Part shown: one piece after another, positions 1 through 10,219 of the stretch
Layout of the letters: each line of letters begins with the position of its first letter
Position numbering within the stretch: position 1 is the first letter of the stretch
Assembly (NCBI RefSeq): GCF_002934325.1
Contig: NZ_PTIV01000004.1
Coordinates: forward strand, 1-64,000
DNA: 64,000 bases
Origin: Marinobacter persicus
Lineage (GTDB): Bacteria; Pseudomonadota; Gammaproteobacteria; Pseudomonadales; Oleiphilaceae
Direction: 5' to 3'
The notes under the pieces: generated by a model
Database searches by the model: none
What the model saw: the letters and a program-made list of their open reading frames with translations, nothing else
Told to the model about the DNA's origin: nothing
Made by a program: the position numbers and the translations under genes

Positions 1-765
1 TGTGGCCGTCATCTGCTGGTGAGTTACCTGCGCACCAGCAACCGCAGCGACAGCCGCCACAGCTGGGCCATTCTGGCCCTGCTGGTAAAGTTCATCCGGC
101 AGTACTGGCCCAACACCCGCATCGTGTTCCGGGGTGACAGTGGATTCTATCGGCCTCGCCTGTTGAGCTGGTGCGACCGGAACAATGTGGATTACCTGGT
201 CGGTATCAGTAAGAACAGCCGGTTGCTCAAAGACGTTGAAGCACCTTCGAAGCTGGTTCGAGACACACACCAGAAAGTGGGCGATAAAATCGCTGCCACT
301 TACCGGTTCCGGTACCAGGCGCGTTCCTGGAAATACCCTCGCTGGGTGGTGGCCCGTCTGGAAGAAGGCGAGCTTGGCTCCAATCCTCGCTTTGTCATCA
401 GCTCCCGCTATGACGACGGCTTCAAACTCTACTACGAGCAGTACTGTGCCCGAGGCGACATGGAGAACAGGATCAAAGACCAACAGCTGTATCTGTTCGC
501 GGATCGAACGTCGAGCGTTCAGTGGTGGACCAATCAATGGCGGCTGATCCTATCTGGCTTCGCTTACACCTTGTTCGAGCGATTACGAGCGCACCTGAAA
601 AAGACGCCCTTCGAACGGATGAGCGCCAGCAACCTGCGGCTGAAGCTGATCAAGGTTGGCGCGGTCATCATCCGCAATACCCGCCGAATCCGGGTGCTGA
701 TGAGTGACAGCTATCCCTACAAAGACGAACTCACGGATCTGGTACGCCGCTTGGTTCCAGGGTAG
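1..765 (+). CDS. IS1380-family transposase, C-terminal part (5' end outside window)
   Basis: The frame is open from base 1 to the TAG at 763-765, giving about 254 residues of a DDE transposase of the usual ~430-500. Family hallmarks are the block RGDSGFYRP, which carries a catalytic Asp in the strand 'IVFRGDSGF', and the downstream RGDMENRIKDQ block with the catalytic Glu, followed by the typical 'LYLFADRTS' and 'WTNQWRLILSGFAYTLFERLR' segments (the latter given as family context). A GTG at 19 is only an internal Val codon; the real start is upstream of the window. The gene cuts and pastes its own element and has no metabolic role. No frameshift is visible in the part present. Confidence 0.9.
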   Translation, partial: CGRHLLVSYLRTSNRSDSRHSWAILALLVKFIRQYWPNTRIVFRGDSGFYRPRLLSWCDRNNVDYLVGISKNSRLLKDVEAPSKLVRDTHQKVGDKIAATYRFRYQARSWKYPRWVVARLEEGELGSNPRFVISSRYDDGFKLYYEQYCARGDMENRIKDQQLYLFADRTSSVQWWTNQWRLILSGFAYTLFERLRAHLKKTPFERMSASNLRLKLIKVGAVIIRNTRRIRVLMSDSYPYKDELTDLVRRLVPG

Positions 766-930
766 ATGCCCGGGCTCCCCCGGCCCGACGCAATGGGGGA
801 AAGGGGGCAGTGTATCCAAACGACAAAAAATGATTAATTATTAATCAATCGTGCCCACATCTGAGCGGTCATGGCGGTCACCCGCTTAGTCTGCGAGACT
901 TGCAGGGTGGCTGTGAGAAATCCGGGCTAA
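1..930 (+). mobile_element. IS1380-family insertion sequence, right part only
   Basis: The window opens inside an insertion sequence whose transposase ends at 765. The non-coding 3' end runs on to somewhere between about 900 and 935. There the minus-strand DUF58 reading frame loses family-like sequence, just after the residues VPAGEVREVS. The segment GTGAGAAATCCGGGCTA at about 913-929 is my best candidate for the IS terminus. I could not confirm it, because the left end and the target-site duplication lie outside the window. Inference: this insertion truncated the neighbouring DUF58 gene. Confidence 0.7.
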
Positions 931-1359
931 CGACACTTCCCGCACCTCACCGGCCGGGACATGAATGCCATCCGTCCGGGCAGAAGCGACTGATAGGGAA
1001 AGCCCGAGACTGTCGTCCTTACCACTGACAATCCGGAACCGGAATGGGACATCAGCTCCGGCTTCACCATCCCCCGCTGCCAACAGGGCCAACGTCAGGC
1101 CAGACAGATTACGATGGGTTTGATGCATGGCGCCGACAAAGATCGCTCCCAGCAGGAACACCAACAGGTAAATCAGGCTGTTCTGATAATTGATACCGGT
1201 AACCAGCATCACCAGCAGCAATAAGCCGAATACCATGCCAGCTCCAGTCGGCAGGATAAAAATGTTTTTCTGGCCAAAAACCTGGCTGTCTGAGCGTGGT
1301 AGACGGCGGTTGATCCATCGATTAAGGGGGGCGGCCAGTGATTTTCCGATCATGCCCAT
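886..1359 (-). pseudogene. DUF58-family membrane protein, 3' end lost to IS insertion
   Basis: The protein begins at an ATG (1357-1359) preceded by AGGGA at good spacing. It has an N-terminal basic segment, then two closely spaced hydrophobic helices at about residues 36-75 (PTGAGMVFGLLLLVMLVTG and SLIYLLVFLLGAIFVG), then the start of a beta-rich domain. This is the N-terminal third of the DUF58 family, usually ~300-420 residues. Family-like sequence stops near residue 140. The last ~15 codons (ISHSHPASLAD) probably come from the IS end. DUF58 proteins usually work next to a MoxR ATPase and VWA proteins; here the gene is alone and divergent from pabB. It is probably non-functional. Confidence 0.75.
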
Positions 1360-1402
1360 TAAGGTCCCTGAAATCCAAAAAAGTTCAGTGTGCGTTATCC
1401 GT

Positions 1403-1408
1403 TATAAT
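1403..1408 (+). promoter_or_regulatory. Perfect -10 box (TATAAT) for pabB
   Basis: TATAAT lies in the 87-bp gap between the divergent DUF58 remnant and pabB, 39 bases before the GTG start chosen for pabB. I see no convincing -35 hexamer at 16-18 bp spacing, so this is a partial promoter call. Confidence 0.45.
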
Positions 1409-1446
1409 GGGTGTTTTAACCACATCACAACTTGGAAGGCTATTGC

Positions 1447-2796
1447 GTGGGTTCCAGCGTTACACCCCTTGATCAGGCAAGTTACCAGAGACTGTTGTCA
1501 CATGCTGCCAAAAGCCACGATTTCGCCTATCTTGGCAGCCCCGGCTCTGAGGGCAGCCGCGGACAGCTTAGTGGCTTCAGTGCCCTGGCACTAAGCCGGA
1601 TCGACATCCCGGCCAACACTCAACCACTCGATAGTCAGGCCCTGGCCGAGCGCATGGATAGACTGCGCAACAAATACCCACTGGATACCGAAGACGCGAT
1701 CCCCGCCCTGCCCGGCGGCTGGCTGGGAATCCTGGGGTACGAACTGGGCTATGCCCGGGAAAAGCGCCTGGCCAGTCTGGTGCCCGACTGCCCTTTTCCG
1801 GCGATGTCCGCCGGATTTTATCTCTGGACCGCCAGCCACAATCACGAAACCGGTGGATATCAGCTCTGGATTCACCCGCAATGTCCAGTCGAGGTACGTG
1901 ATTCCCTGAATCAATGGCTAGCCACGCCCTCCGCGCCAGACACCGATGGCTGGCAGATGCCCACCGGTTTTGCGCCACGCCAGACTCCGGAGCAGTTCAA
2001 GGCCGGCGTGCAGGCGGTGAAAGAGTACATCCGCGCCGGTGACTGCTACCAGGCCAACCTGTCACAGGAATTTACCGGGCACTACCAGGGCAGCCCATGG
2101 CAGGCATTTCTGGCCCTGGCTAACGCCAACCCCACTCCATACAGCGCGTTTCTTCGGATTGGCGATGATTCCGTGCTGTCGATCTCGCCCGAACGCTTCC
2201 TGGAAATCCAGGATGGCGCAGTGGTCACCAGCCCCATCAAGGGCACCCGCCCCCGTGGTGCGACTCCGGAAGAAGACGCAGCCCTGGCTGCCGAACTCCA
2301 GGCTTCCGAAAAGGACCGGGCTGAAAACCTGATGATCGTGGACTTGCTGCGCAACGACCTGGGACTTAATGCCGAGCCGGGCTCAGTGATTGTTGATCAA
2401 TTGTTCGCGCTTGAGTCCTACCGCAATGTTCATCATCTGGTCAGCCACATCCGTAGCTCGTTGAAAGCCGGCGTCACACCGATCAAAGCCCTGATCGACG
2501 CCTTCCCCGGCGGCTCCATTACCGGCGCTCCGAAAATCCGGGCCATGGAAATCATCCGAGAACTGGAACCGCACTGGCGGGGCCCCTACTGCGGCTCGGT
2601 GTTCTACTATGGGCTGGACGGGCGGCTGGACAGCAACATCGCCATCCGCACCCTGTTGTGCGAAGGCGACGGCACCATTCGATGCTGGGGCGGCGGGGGC
2701 ATCGTGGTTGATTCAGAGCCAGAGGCCGAGTACCAGGAAACCCTGGCCAAGGTCCGGCCGCTGATGCGGCTACTGGAAACAGCCGGTCGCTCATAA
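1447..2796 (+). CDS. pabB: Aminodeoxychorismate synthase component I (PabB)
   Basis: Cytosolic enzyme of folate synthesis. With PabA-derived ammonia it converts chorismate to 4-amino-4-deoxychorismate, the precursor of p-aminobenzoate. About 449 residues, normal for the family. The chorismate-binding domain fills the C-terminal two thirds, with SPERFLEI, SPIKGTRPRG (Lys265, the active-site lysine characteristic of PabB and absent from TrpE), ITGAPKIRAMEII and YCGSVFYYGLDG. Start: the GTG at 1447 has GGAAGG at 1434-1439, 7 bases upstream. A TTG at 1432 is also in frame, but that would place the ribosome site inside the gene. It is convergent with thrH. TrpE is the main alternative; the PIKGT motif argues for PabB. 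Confidence 0.93.
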   Translation: MGSSVTPLDQASYQRLLSHAAKSHDFAYLGSPGSEGSRGQLSGFSALALSRIDIPANTQPLDSQALAERMDRLRNKYPLDTEDAIPALPGGWLGILGYELGYAREKRLASLVPDCPFPAMSAGFYLWTASHNHETGGYQLWIHPQCPVEVRDSLNQWLATPSAPDTDGWQMPTGFAPRQTPEQFKAGVQAVKEYIRAGDCYQANLSQEFTGHYQGSPWQAFLALANANPTPYSAFLRIGDDSVLSISPERFLEIQDGAVVTSPIKGTRPRGATPEEDAALAAELQASEKDRAENLMIVDLLRNDLGLNAEPGSVIVDQLFALESYRNVHHLVSHIRSSLKAGVTPIKALIDAFPGGSITGAPKIRAMEIIRELEPHWRGPYCGSVFYYGLDGRLDSNIAIRTLLCEGDGTIRCWGGGGIVVDSEPEAEYQETLAKVRPLMRLLETAGRS

Positions 2797-2802
2797 AACA
2801 AA

Positions 2803-2828
2803 CGGGCAGGTTCCTGGAAACCTGCCCG
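2803..2828 (-). terminator. Intrinsic terminator of thrH
   Basis: A perfect 10-bp stem, CGGGCAGGTT / AACCTGCCCG, with a 6-nt loop lies between the convergent genes pabB and thrH. Read on the minus strand the stem is followed by TTTGTTTTAT, so it terminates thrH. The plus-strand side has no T tract. Confidence 0.8.
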
Positions 2829-2856
2829 CTTGCCTATCCCAACACGTTTCGCCTTA

Positions 2857-3471
2857 TCAGGCTTCGTGCACCGCGCTGGCCTTCAGGAATTCCTGGCGCA
2901 GGTCATCAAAGTTGTGAACCGCAGGGAATTGCGGGAACTCGTCGATCACGTTTTGCGGGGCGTGGAACAGGATACCGGCTTCCGCCTGGCCCAGCATGGT
3001 GGTGTCGTTGTAGGAATCACCGGCGGCGATCACCCGGTAGTTCAACAACTGGAAAGCACGCACGGACTGGCGCTTCGGGTCGCGCTGGCGCAGCAGGTAA
3101 TCGGTAATCTGGCCGTTTTCCGCCACTTCCAGCTTGTGACACAGCAGAGTCGGGTAACCCAGCTTTTTCATCAGCGGCATGGCGAACTCGTAGAAAGTGT
3201 CGGACAGGATCACCACCTGGAAGCGCTCACGCAGCCAGTTGAGGAAGTCGGCGGCGCCGGGCAGCGGATCCAGGGTGCCGATCACTTCCTGGATTTCCGG
3301 CAGGCCGTAACCGTGCTCGTCGAGCAGGCGCAGGCGCTGCTGCATCAGCACGTCGTAATCAGGAATGTCCCGGGTGGTTGCCTTGAGCTCCTCAATGCCG
3401 GTTTTTTCCGCGAAAGCGATCCAGATTTCCGGGATCAATACCCCTTCAAGGTCAAGACATGCGAGTTCCAC
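2857..3471 (-). CDS. thrH: Phosphoserine phosphatase / homoserine phosphotransferase (ThrH)
   Basis: HAD-superfamily protein of 204 residues. Motif I is CLDLEGVL, with Asp7 and a Glu at the position where most HAD phosphatases have the second Asp (DxE rather than DxD); this is typical of ThrH. Motif II is ILSDTF and motif III/IV is AAGDSYNDTTM. In Pseudomonas, ThrH dephosphorylates phosphoserine and can transfer the phosphate to homoserine, linking serine and threonine synthesis; that role is assigned here by family. Cytosolic, apparently monocistronic, ended by the hairpin at 2803-2828. Confidence 0.9.
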   Translation of the reverse strand: MELACLDLEGVLIPEIWIAFAEKTGIEELKATTRDIPDYDVLMQQRLRLLDEHGYGLPEIQEVIGTLDPLPGAADFLNWLRERFQVVILSDTFYEFAMPLMKKLGYPTLLCHKLEVAENGQITDYLLRQRDPKRQSVRAFQLLNYRVIAAGDSYNDTTMLGQAEAGILFHAPQNVIDEFPQFPAVHNFDDLRQEFLKASAVHEA

Positions 3472-3684
3472 AACGGTCTCCTGAAAACTGATGAAAAGTG
3501 CGGGGGCGCGGACCTGCGTCCCTCATTGATGGCAGGTATGATATGAAAAACTGCACCAAAATGCATGGAAATCCGACAGAAGCGCAAACCGTAAGTGAAT
3601 AAATATATAGTTGTTAATTTCTTCAGGGTATAAGCCCATTAATGTTAGCCTTGAGGCTACCTTGCACACGCATACTGGATAACC

Positions 3685-4410
3685 ATGACTGATATCGATT
3701 CCCTGCGCTCAGACCTGGAAGACCAGAGCCCCCGAGCGATCCTGAAAGCCGCCCTGGCCCGCTACGACAACATCGCCATTTCCTTCAGCGGTGCCGAAGA
3801 TGTGGTGCTGATTGAGATGGCCCACAAGCTCACCGACAACCTGCAGGTATTCACCCTGGACACCGGTCGCCTGCACCCGGAAACCTACGAGTTCGTCGAC
3901 AAAGTCCGAAAGCATTACGGCATCGACATCGAAGTGCTGTTCCCGGATGCCGGCGAAGTGCAGGACATGGTGAACAAAAAGGGCCTGTTCAGTTTTTACG
4001 AGGATGGCCATTCCGAATGCTGTGGCATTCGCAAGGTCAATCCATTGAAGCGCAAGCTGGCCACCGTGGATGCCTGGATCACCGGCCAACGCAAGGACCA
4101 GAGCCCGGGTACCCGCAACGATGTGCCCGTGGTCCAGGCCGATACCACCTTCTCCGGCGAAGGCCGGGAACTGGTCAAGTTCAACCCGCTGGCGAACTGG
4201 ACGTCAAAAGACGTGTGGGACTATATCCGCATGTCCGAAGCGCCTTACAACGCCCTTCATGAGAAAGGCTTTGTCAGCATCGGCTGCCAGCCCTGCACCC
4301 GTCCAGTCCTGCCCGGACAGCACGAGCGCGAAGGCCGCTGGTGGTGGGAGGAAGCCACCCATAAGGAATGCGGCCTGCACGCAGGCAACTTGATCGGCAA
4401 GTCCGGCTGA
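3685..4410 (+). CDS. cysH: Adenylylsulfate (APS) reductase, [4Fe-4S] type (CysH)
   Basis: Assimilatory sulfate reduction: reduces activated sulfate to sulfite using thioredoxin, in the cytosol. 241 residues. The PP-loop-like nucleotide site is [10 protein letters not shown] (residues 33-42). A Cys-Cys pair at 112-113 and a CxxC at 201/204 are the four ligands of a [4Fe-4S] cluster. The C-terminal ECGLH motif (Cys229) carries the catalytic cysteine. The cluster cysteines indicate an APS-using enzyme as in Pseudomonas, rather than the cluster-free PAPS reductase of E. coli. The gene converges on cysB, its likely regulator, across a shared terminator. Confidence 0.93.
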   Translation: MTDIDSLRSDLEDQSPRAILKAALARYDNIAISFSGAEDVVLIEMAHKLTDNLQVFTLDTGRLHPETYEFVDKVRKHYGIDIEVLFPDAGEVQDMVNKKGLFSFYEDGHSECCGIRKVNPLKRKLATVDAWITGQRKDQSPGTRNDVPVVQADTTFSGEGRELVKFNPLANWTSKDVWDYIRMSEAPYNALHEKGFVSIGCQPCTRPVLPGQHEREGRWWWEEATHKECGLHAGNLIGKSG

Positions 4411-4430
4411 ACGAGCGAAAGCCAGGCGTA

Positions 4431-4466
4431 AAAAAGCCCGCTGTCATGACTGGCAGCGGGCTTTTT
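4431..4466. terminator. Bidirectional terminator between cysH and cysB
   Basis: A 13-bp stem (AAAAAGCCCGCTG / CAGCGGGCTTTTT) with a 10-nt loop sits between the convergent genes. Both strands show an A-rich upstream side and a T tract, so it can serve both. Confidence 0.9.
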
Positions 4467-4486
4467 GCTTTCTGTGGGAGCCTTAC

Positions 4487-5485
<999 letters not shown>

Positions 5486-5606
5486 TCAGTCTACGAGCAT
5501 ACAATACGCATAAAAACAGCGCCACTCATTCTTTTTGGGTATACATTATTGCACTGTCATCAGTGTAGCCCAAATGCCGTTTTATGCGCTGCCCGCCCGC
5601 ACCTGA

Positions 5607-7790
5607 TCAGGAGTAATCGATGATTCGACGAAACGGTGGCAGGGAATCCAGCAGCAGTTGCCCATAGCGACGGGCCACAATGCGGCGGTCCAGGATGGTC
5701 ACCCGGCCGGTGTCCTGCTCGGTTCTGAGCAATCGACCTACCGCCTGCACCAGTTTCACCGAGGCATCCGGCACGGTAATTTCCATGAACGGGTTGCCAC
5801 CGCGCTGAGTTACCCATTCCGCCAGGCTGGCCTCGATGGGATCGTCCGGAACCGAGAATGGGAGGCGGGTAATCACCACGTGGTGCAGATACTTGCCCGG
5901 CAGATCGATGCCCTCGGCAAAGCTCGCCACCCCGAACAGCACGCTGGGCCGGCCTTCGTCCACGCGACTGCAATGCTGGCGCAGTACCTCATTGCGGGCC
6001 ATGTCATCCTGGGTCAGGATCAGTTCGGGGTATTCCGGTGCCAGTGCATCCCGGACCTGCTGCATTTGCCGGCGGGAAGTGAAAAGAACCAACGTGGCTT
6101 TCTCACCCGCCCAAAGTTCGGGCAGGCGCTTGATCAGGGCATCACCAAAACCATCATCGGTAGGCATGGCGGCCATGAATGGCACTTCCACGGTGGCCAT
6201 CTCGGCGTAACGGAAGGAGCTGGGCACCACCATGTAACGACTGGCCTCCGGCAGCCCGGCCCGGGCTCGCAGGCGATCAAACCGGCCCAGGGCCGTCAGC
6301 GTGGCACTGGTGAGTACCGCCCCGTAGGCGCGGGACCACAAGCGGCTGTAGAGAAGGTTATCCGCCAGCACCGGCGAGCTGTACAGGGTGATGTCTTCGG
6401 CGTGATCCCAGCGCTGGCGTACCGCCCAGCGCGCCGGGGCCGGACCGTAGCGTTTGGGGCTGGCGCCCTCCTCCGCCTTTTCGTCCTCGGTGGGGGCACT
6501 GACGCCTTCACACCAGGCTGCCCAGAGTCGCAGTTGCTCTTCCGCACGGCTGTGGAAACTGCCAATCACGGGGAACCAGGATTCCGCGGTGTCCCGGTCC
6601 AATTCCGGGTCCTTGCGTTCATCGAACGCGGTTTGCAGTTCATCCACCAGCACGCCCAGTTGCCGGACCAACCCGGCCGTTACAATACGCGTGTCCGCAG
6701 CCAGGGCAGCAAGAGCCTCCGGCAGTTCGCCCTCCGGGTAACGCCACTGGGCACTGCGTCGTTCTTCATTGAACTCCCAGCCGGTATTCTGCTCCACTTC
6801 CTCATACACCCGGGTCAGCTCGTGATCCAGATCCCGCCCGGAGGTGCTGATTTTTTCAATGGCCTTGGCAGCCTGGGAGCCGCCGGGCACCCAGGGTTGC
6901 ATTTTCACCAGCGCCTGGGACAGCTGTTTCAGCCACTGACGGGTGGCGTTCAGGGGGACCGACGCAGCAAAGTGGTTCAGTGCCTTGTCCGGCAAATGGT
7001 GCGCCTCGTCGAAAATGAACAGGGCGTTTTCCGGCTCAGGCAGGATCGCACCGCCGCCCAGGGCCAGGTCGGCCAGTACCAGGTCATGGTTAGCCACCAC
7101 CACGTCGGCGTCTTCCAGCTCCTTACGGGCATCGAAGAACGCGCAACTGTCGAAATAGGCGCAATGCCGGTTGGTGCACTGGCGATGATCGGTGGTCACC
7201 TGACGCCAGGTTTCATCCGGAATCTGCTCCGGCCAGTGATCCCGGTCACCGTCCCACTCCCGGGAGCCGTAGCTGGCCAGCATGCGCTCGAAGGTGGCCT
7301 TGTCGGCGGCATCCCCATCCTGGGGATTGTCCAGCAGGAACAGCGGCATGGTGTCGCTGTCGCCATGGCCTTCATCGTGCAGGCGGCTTTCCAGCCGGGA
7401 CATGCACAGGTAGCGGCCGCGGCCCTTGGCGAGAGTCCAGTTGAAATCCAGCTTGCTGTGTTTGCGCAGATCCGGCAGGTCTTTCAGGACAATCTGGTCC
7501 TGCAGGGCAACGGTAGCGGTGGAAATCACCAGCGTTTTGCCCAGGGCCCTGGCCACCGGAATGGCGGCAATCAGGTACGCCAGGGTTTTACCGGTACCGG
7601 TGCCAGCCTCGACCACGCAGGTGGCCGGTGGTGAGGTGCGCTGGCCGTCGTTGTCGTCGATCGACCCCATGTACTTGGCGATCTCGGCGATCATCAATCG
7701 CTGGCCGTAACGGGCACGGATCGACTTGCCCGCCAGGACATCCCGGTAGGCTTGCTGTATCTGTTGTTTGACCTCTTCCGACAGGGCCAT
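5607..7790 (-). CDS. dinG: ATP-dependent DNA helicase DinG
   Basis: Superfamily 2, XPD-like 5'-3' DNA helicase that unwinds R-loops and D-loops. About 727 residues. Walker A is EAGTGTGKT. A cysteine cluster (RYLC, then QCTNRHCAYFDSC) provides the four ligands of the [4Fe-4S] centre. Walker B is DEAHH. Late motifs are LTSATL, FASFAEGIDLPG and QAVGRLLR. Start choice: the ATG at 7788-7790 overlaps the gspB stop by one base (TAATG), pointing to translational coupling; a TTG 18 bases upstream is in frame but lies inside gspB. It is the last gene of the run mlaA-gspA-gspB-dinG. A repair helicase downstream of secretion-assembly genes is probably co-transcription rather than shared function. Confidence 0.92.
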   Translation of the reverse strand: MALSEEVKQQIQQAYRDVLAGKSIRARYGQRLMIAEIAKYMGSIDDNDGQRTSPPATCVVEAGTGTGKTLAYLIAAIPVARALGKTLVISTATVALQDQIVLKDLPDLRKHSKLDFNWTLAKGRGRYLCMSRLESRLHDEGHGDSDTMPLFLLDNPQDGDAADKATFERMLASYGSREWDGDRDHWPEQIPDETWRQVTTDHRQCTNRHCAYFDSCAFFDARKELEDADVVVANHDLVLADLALGGGAILPEPENALFIFDEAHHLPDKALNHFAASVPLNATRQWLKQLSQALVKMQPWVPGGSQAAKAIEKISTSGRDLDHELTRVYEEVEQNTGWEFNEERRSAQWRYPEGELPEALAALAADTRIVTAGLVRQLGVLVDELQTAFDERKDPELDRDTAESWFPVIGSFHSRAEEQLRLWAAWCEGVSAPTEDEKAEEGASPKRYGPAPARWAVRQRWDHAEDITLYSSPVLADNLLYSRLWSRAYGAVLTSATLTALGRFDRLRARAGLPEASRYMVVPSSFRYAEMATVEVPFMAAMPTDDGFGDALIKRLPELWAGEKATLVLFTSRRQMQQVRDALAPEYPELILTQDDMARNEVLRQHCSRVDEGRPSVLFGVASFAEGIDLPGKYLHHVVITRLPFSVPDDPIEASLAEWVTQRGGNPFMEITVPDASVKLVQAVGRLLRTEQDTGRVTILDRRIVARRYGQLLLDSLPPFRRIIDYS

Positions 7791-8500
7791 TAGCGCGGGC
7801 TCATCCAATTGCGGGTAGTACCAATACGGAACAACTGCCCACCCTGACTGAATACCACGCTGTCTTCGTTAATGCGTTCAACCTGGATGTCGCCCAGGCG
7901 ATCACCCACCCGCAGGTACTGATTGTTGATCATCACGCTGCTGGCCAGGGGATTGGAGGACAGAATATGGCTGTTGAAGGTCAAGTCGGGAATACTCTTC
8001 TGAAAGGAAAGCGGCAGTTCCACAAGGTGAGGTACCCTGCCCTGCGGCCGGGTTGGTGTCAACTCCCTTTGGCTCGCCGGCCTGGGAACAATAATGGTGG
8101 GCTGTTCCTCTACAGGCGTTTGTGCCATTTCCTGGGTAGGTCCAGCCCCAGAGGCTCCCGCGCTCGACGTTTCCTGGACCGGCCTCTTAGCTTCATTGCC
8201 GGGTACAGGATTAACCTGTGTTGCCATCTTCTTTTCACTCACTGGCTCGACTTCTGTCGACGCCGGTACTCGAGCCGTCTGTTGTGCGGGAGCGGTGGTA
8301 AAACGGGCCCGGATCTCAGGCCAGGACACGTAACCCAGAACACCGGCATTCAGCACGAGCACCAGGGCCAGCCAAAACGCCAGGGGCAGCGGCTTTCTGC
8401 GGGGTTTATAAACCATTTGCACTGGCTGCCCCAAGTCTGGCGCCTGGCCCTGGCGACGCTCGGCTTCGGATTTACGCAACGCTTCGAGAATATAGGACAT
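7790..8500 (-). CDS. gspB: Type II secretion assembly protein GspB
   Basis: 236 residues. The N-terminal MSYILEALRKSEAERR is the conserved opening of the GspB family. A single transmembrane helix spans about 38-58. A low-complexity Pro/Thr/Glu-rich periplasmic linker follows, then the folded GspB domain at about 160-232 (TFNSHILSSNP, NQYLRVGDRLGDI, VVFSQGGQLFRI). With GspA it forms an inner-membrane complex that helps insert the GspD secretin through peptidoglycan. It starts 3 bases after gspA ends and overlaps dinG by one base. The rest of the T2SS operon is not in the window. Confidence 0.88.
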   Translation of the reverse strand: MSYILEALRKSEAERRQGQAPDLGQPVQMVYKPRRKPLPLAFWLALVLVLNAGVLGYVSWPEIRARFTTAPAQQTARVPASTEVEPVSEKKMATQVNPVPGNEAKRPVQETSSAGASGAGPTQEMAQTPVEEQPTIIVPRPASQRELTPTRPQGRVPHLVELPLSFQKSIPDLTFNSHILSSNPLASSVMINNQYLRVGDRLGDIQVERINEDSVVFSQGGQLFRIGTTRNWMSPR

Positions 8501-8503
8501 CTG

Positions 8504-10189
8504 TTACCGCCCCCCGCTCGTTCCCGAGGAGCCAGACAAGGTAGGCACGTCGGCTGACAGATCCTCGTTCATCTGGATCAGGGTCCGTGCCCCCGGAATA
8601 CCGTCCACTTTCAAGCCCCGTTGTTGCTGGTACCACTGAACCTGCTCGTTCATCGCCATGGCCTTCACCCGGGCAATTTCCGGTTCGGAACCAGCCAGGC
8701 GCTCGGCCAACTGCATCATGCGGGCCCCAACCCAAAGCTCCTCACCAGCGGCATCCTTGTGAAGATCACCGTCGATCATGTAATCAGGGGCTTGCCAGAG
8801 GACATAGAAGTGGCCGAACCAATGTGACTCCACGTCATCAAAAGATACCATTTGTGGGCCCTCAGGTGTTTCAATCAGTGCATGGTTGCCCGCCAGAGAC
8901 CGCAGCACCACGTAGGTGGGCGCCCCTCCTTCAGACCGCAGTGAAAGAATCGCCGGGCGGTTCAGACGCGCAAGACTGCCGCGACTGCCACGTTGCTCCA
9001 GACAGGCCAGCCCAACCGTCCAGGCATATTCGCATGCCATCGACGTGGTTGAAGGATCGAAAGTCTCACCCCAAATCTCAAACAGTGTGACAAATGCCGG
9101 TGCCAGCGAGAGGGTATGGCGGTTTTCCGCAAATGGCGTGACTGGCGAAGGTTCTGTTACTTCAGGCTTCCCGGATACAGTGTCCCGCATAACCGGAGCG
9201 GGCACCCGTTGCACGGCACCTTCCGCCTGGGGTGTTTTGGGCGTCATCACGGGTATGGCCTCACTGGTCTGGCGCTCCAACAACAGGAACGTTCCCAGTA
9301 TGGCCAGAATCACCGATACCGACACCAGCCCGACATGCCTTGACCGGCTGACCCCGGCGACTTTGCTGCCCGAGTACCTTTCAGGACCAGCCTGGATTTC
9401 CCGGGCCGCCTGACGAATATGGCGTTTACTGACTTGATGATCGCCCTCGGAATAAGCGCCAAGCAGAGCCCGGTCTGCAACCAGATTGATCAGACGGGGA
9501 ACCCCACGGCTTGCGCGGTACAATTGACGGATGGCCCCTGGCGTGAATATTTCGCCTCTAATCCCGGCAACGCCCAACCGGTAATGGAGGTAGGCGGGTA
9601 GCTCCGAGCGTTCAATGGCATCCAGGTGATATCGGGCGGTTACCCGCTGGTTGAGCTGTCGAAGCTCGGGCAGTGCCAACAACCCCTGAAGCTCCGGCTG
9701 ACCAATCAATACGATCTGTAACAGTTTCTTTTCGGCGGTTTCCAGGTTGGTCAGTAGCCGTAACTGCTCAAGTACGTCCGCCGACAGATTCTGGGCTTCA
9801 TCAATCACCAGCACTTTATGACGGCCCTCAGCGTGGGCCTGCAGTAAGTCCCGGTTGATGGCATCCACCAGCATTTTAATACTGGCATCCGGGGCATGGT
9901 CGATGGCAAGTTCGTCACAAACGGCGGAGAGCAACTCCCGAGCGGACAGCCTGGGGTTGAGAATCAGGGCAATGTCGACATGGGACGGGGCGTTTTCGAT
10001 GAAGCACCGGCAGACGGTCGTCTTTCCGGTGCCCACTTCGCCGGTAACAACAATGAAGCCACCCTGACCCTGAACGCCATACATCAAGTGGGCCAGCGCT
10101 TCCTTGTGGCGAGCGCTCAGGTACAGATAGCGGGGGTCGGGTGCAATCGAGAACGGGGGTTCCCGAAAGCCGAAAAAGTCATAGTACAT
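8504..10189 (-). CDS. gspA: Type II secretion ATPase GspA/ExeA with peptidoglycan-binding domain
   Basis: 561 residues. The opening MYYDFFGFREPPFSIAPDP is diagnostic of ExeA-type proteins. The cytoplasmic AAA domain (about 1-270) has Walker A GEVGTGKT (50-57) and Walker B VLVIDEAQNL. One transmembrane helix lies near 286-305. A periplasmic region follows and ends in a peptidoglycan-binding fold at about 505-545 (WYQQQRGLKVDGIPGARTL). The ATPase is thought to drive peptidoglycan remodelling for secretin assembly together with GspB, which directly follows. The gap to upstream mlaA is 30 bases, so a common transcript is likely. Confidence 0.9.
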   Translation of the reverse strand: MYYDFFGFREPPFSIAPDPRYLYLSARHKEALAHLMYGVQGQGGFIVVTGEVGTGKTTVCRCFIENAPSHVDIALILNPRLSARELLSAVCDELAIDHAPDASIKMLVDAINRDLLQAHAEGRHKVLVIDEAQNLSADVLEQLRLLTNLETAEKKLLQIVLIGQPELQGLLALPELRQLNQRVTARYHLDAIERSELPAYLHYRLGVAGIRGEIFTPGAIRQLYRASRGVPRLINLVADRALLGAYSEGDHQVSKRHIRQAAREIQAGPERYSGSKVAGVSRSRHVGLVSVSVILAILGTFLLLERQTSEAIPVMTPKTPQAEGAVQRVPAPVMRDTVSGKPEVTEPSPVTPFAENRHTLSLAPAFVTLFEIWGETFDPSTTSMACEYAWTVGLACLEQRGSRGSLARLNRPAILSLRSEGGAPTYVVLRSLAGNHALIETPEGPQMVSFDDVESHWFGHFYVLWQAPDYMIDGDLHKDAAGEELWVGARMMQLAERLAGSEPEIARVKAMAMNEQVQWYQQQRGLKVDGIPGARTLIQMNEDLSADVPTLSGSSGTSGGR

Positions 10190-10219
10190 GCTGCCTCAGG
10201 GCCCCGCCCGGGTCAGTGC

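Noticed and set aside
831-847. Palindrome TGATTAATTATTAATCA downstream of the transposase
   Set aside because: It is AT-rich and symmetrical but lies inside the IS 3' end. It is not at the presumed terminus and has no T tract or promoter context to give it a role.
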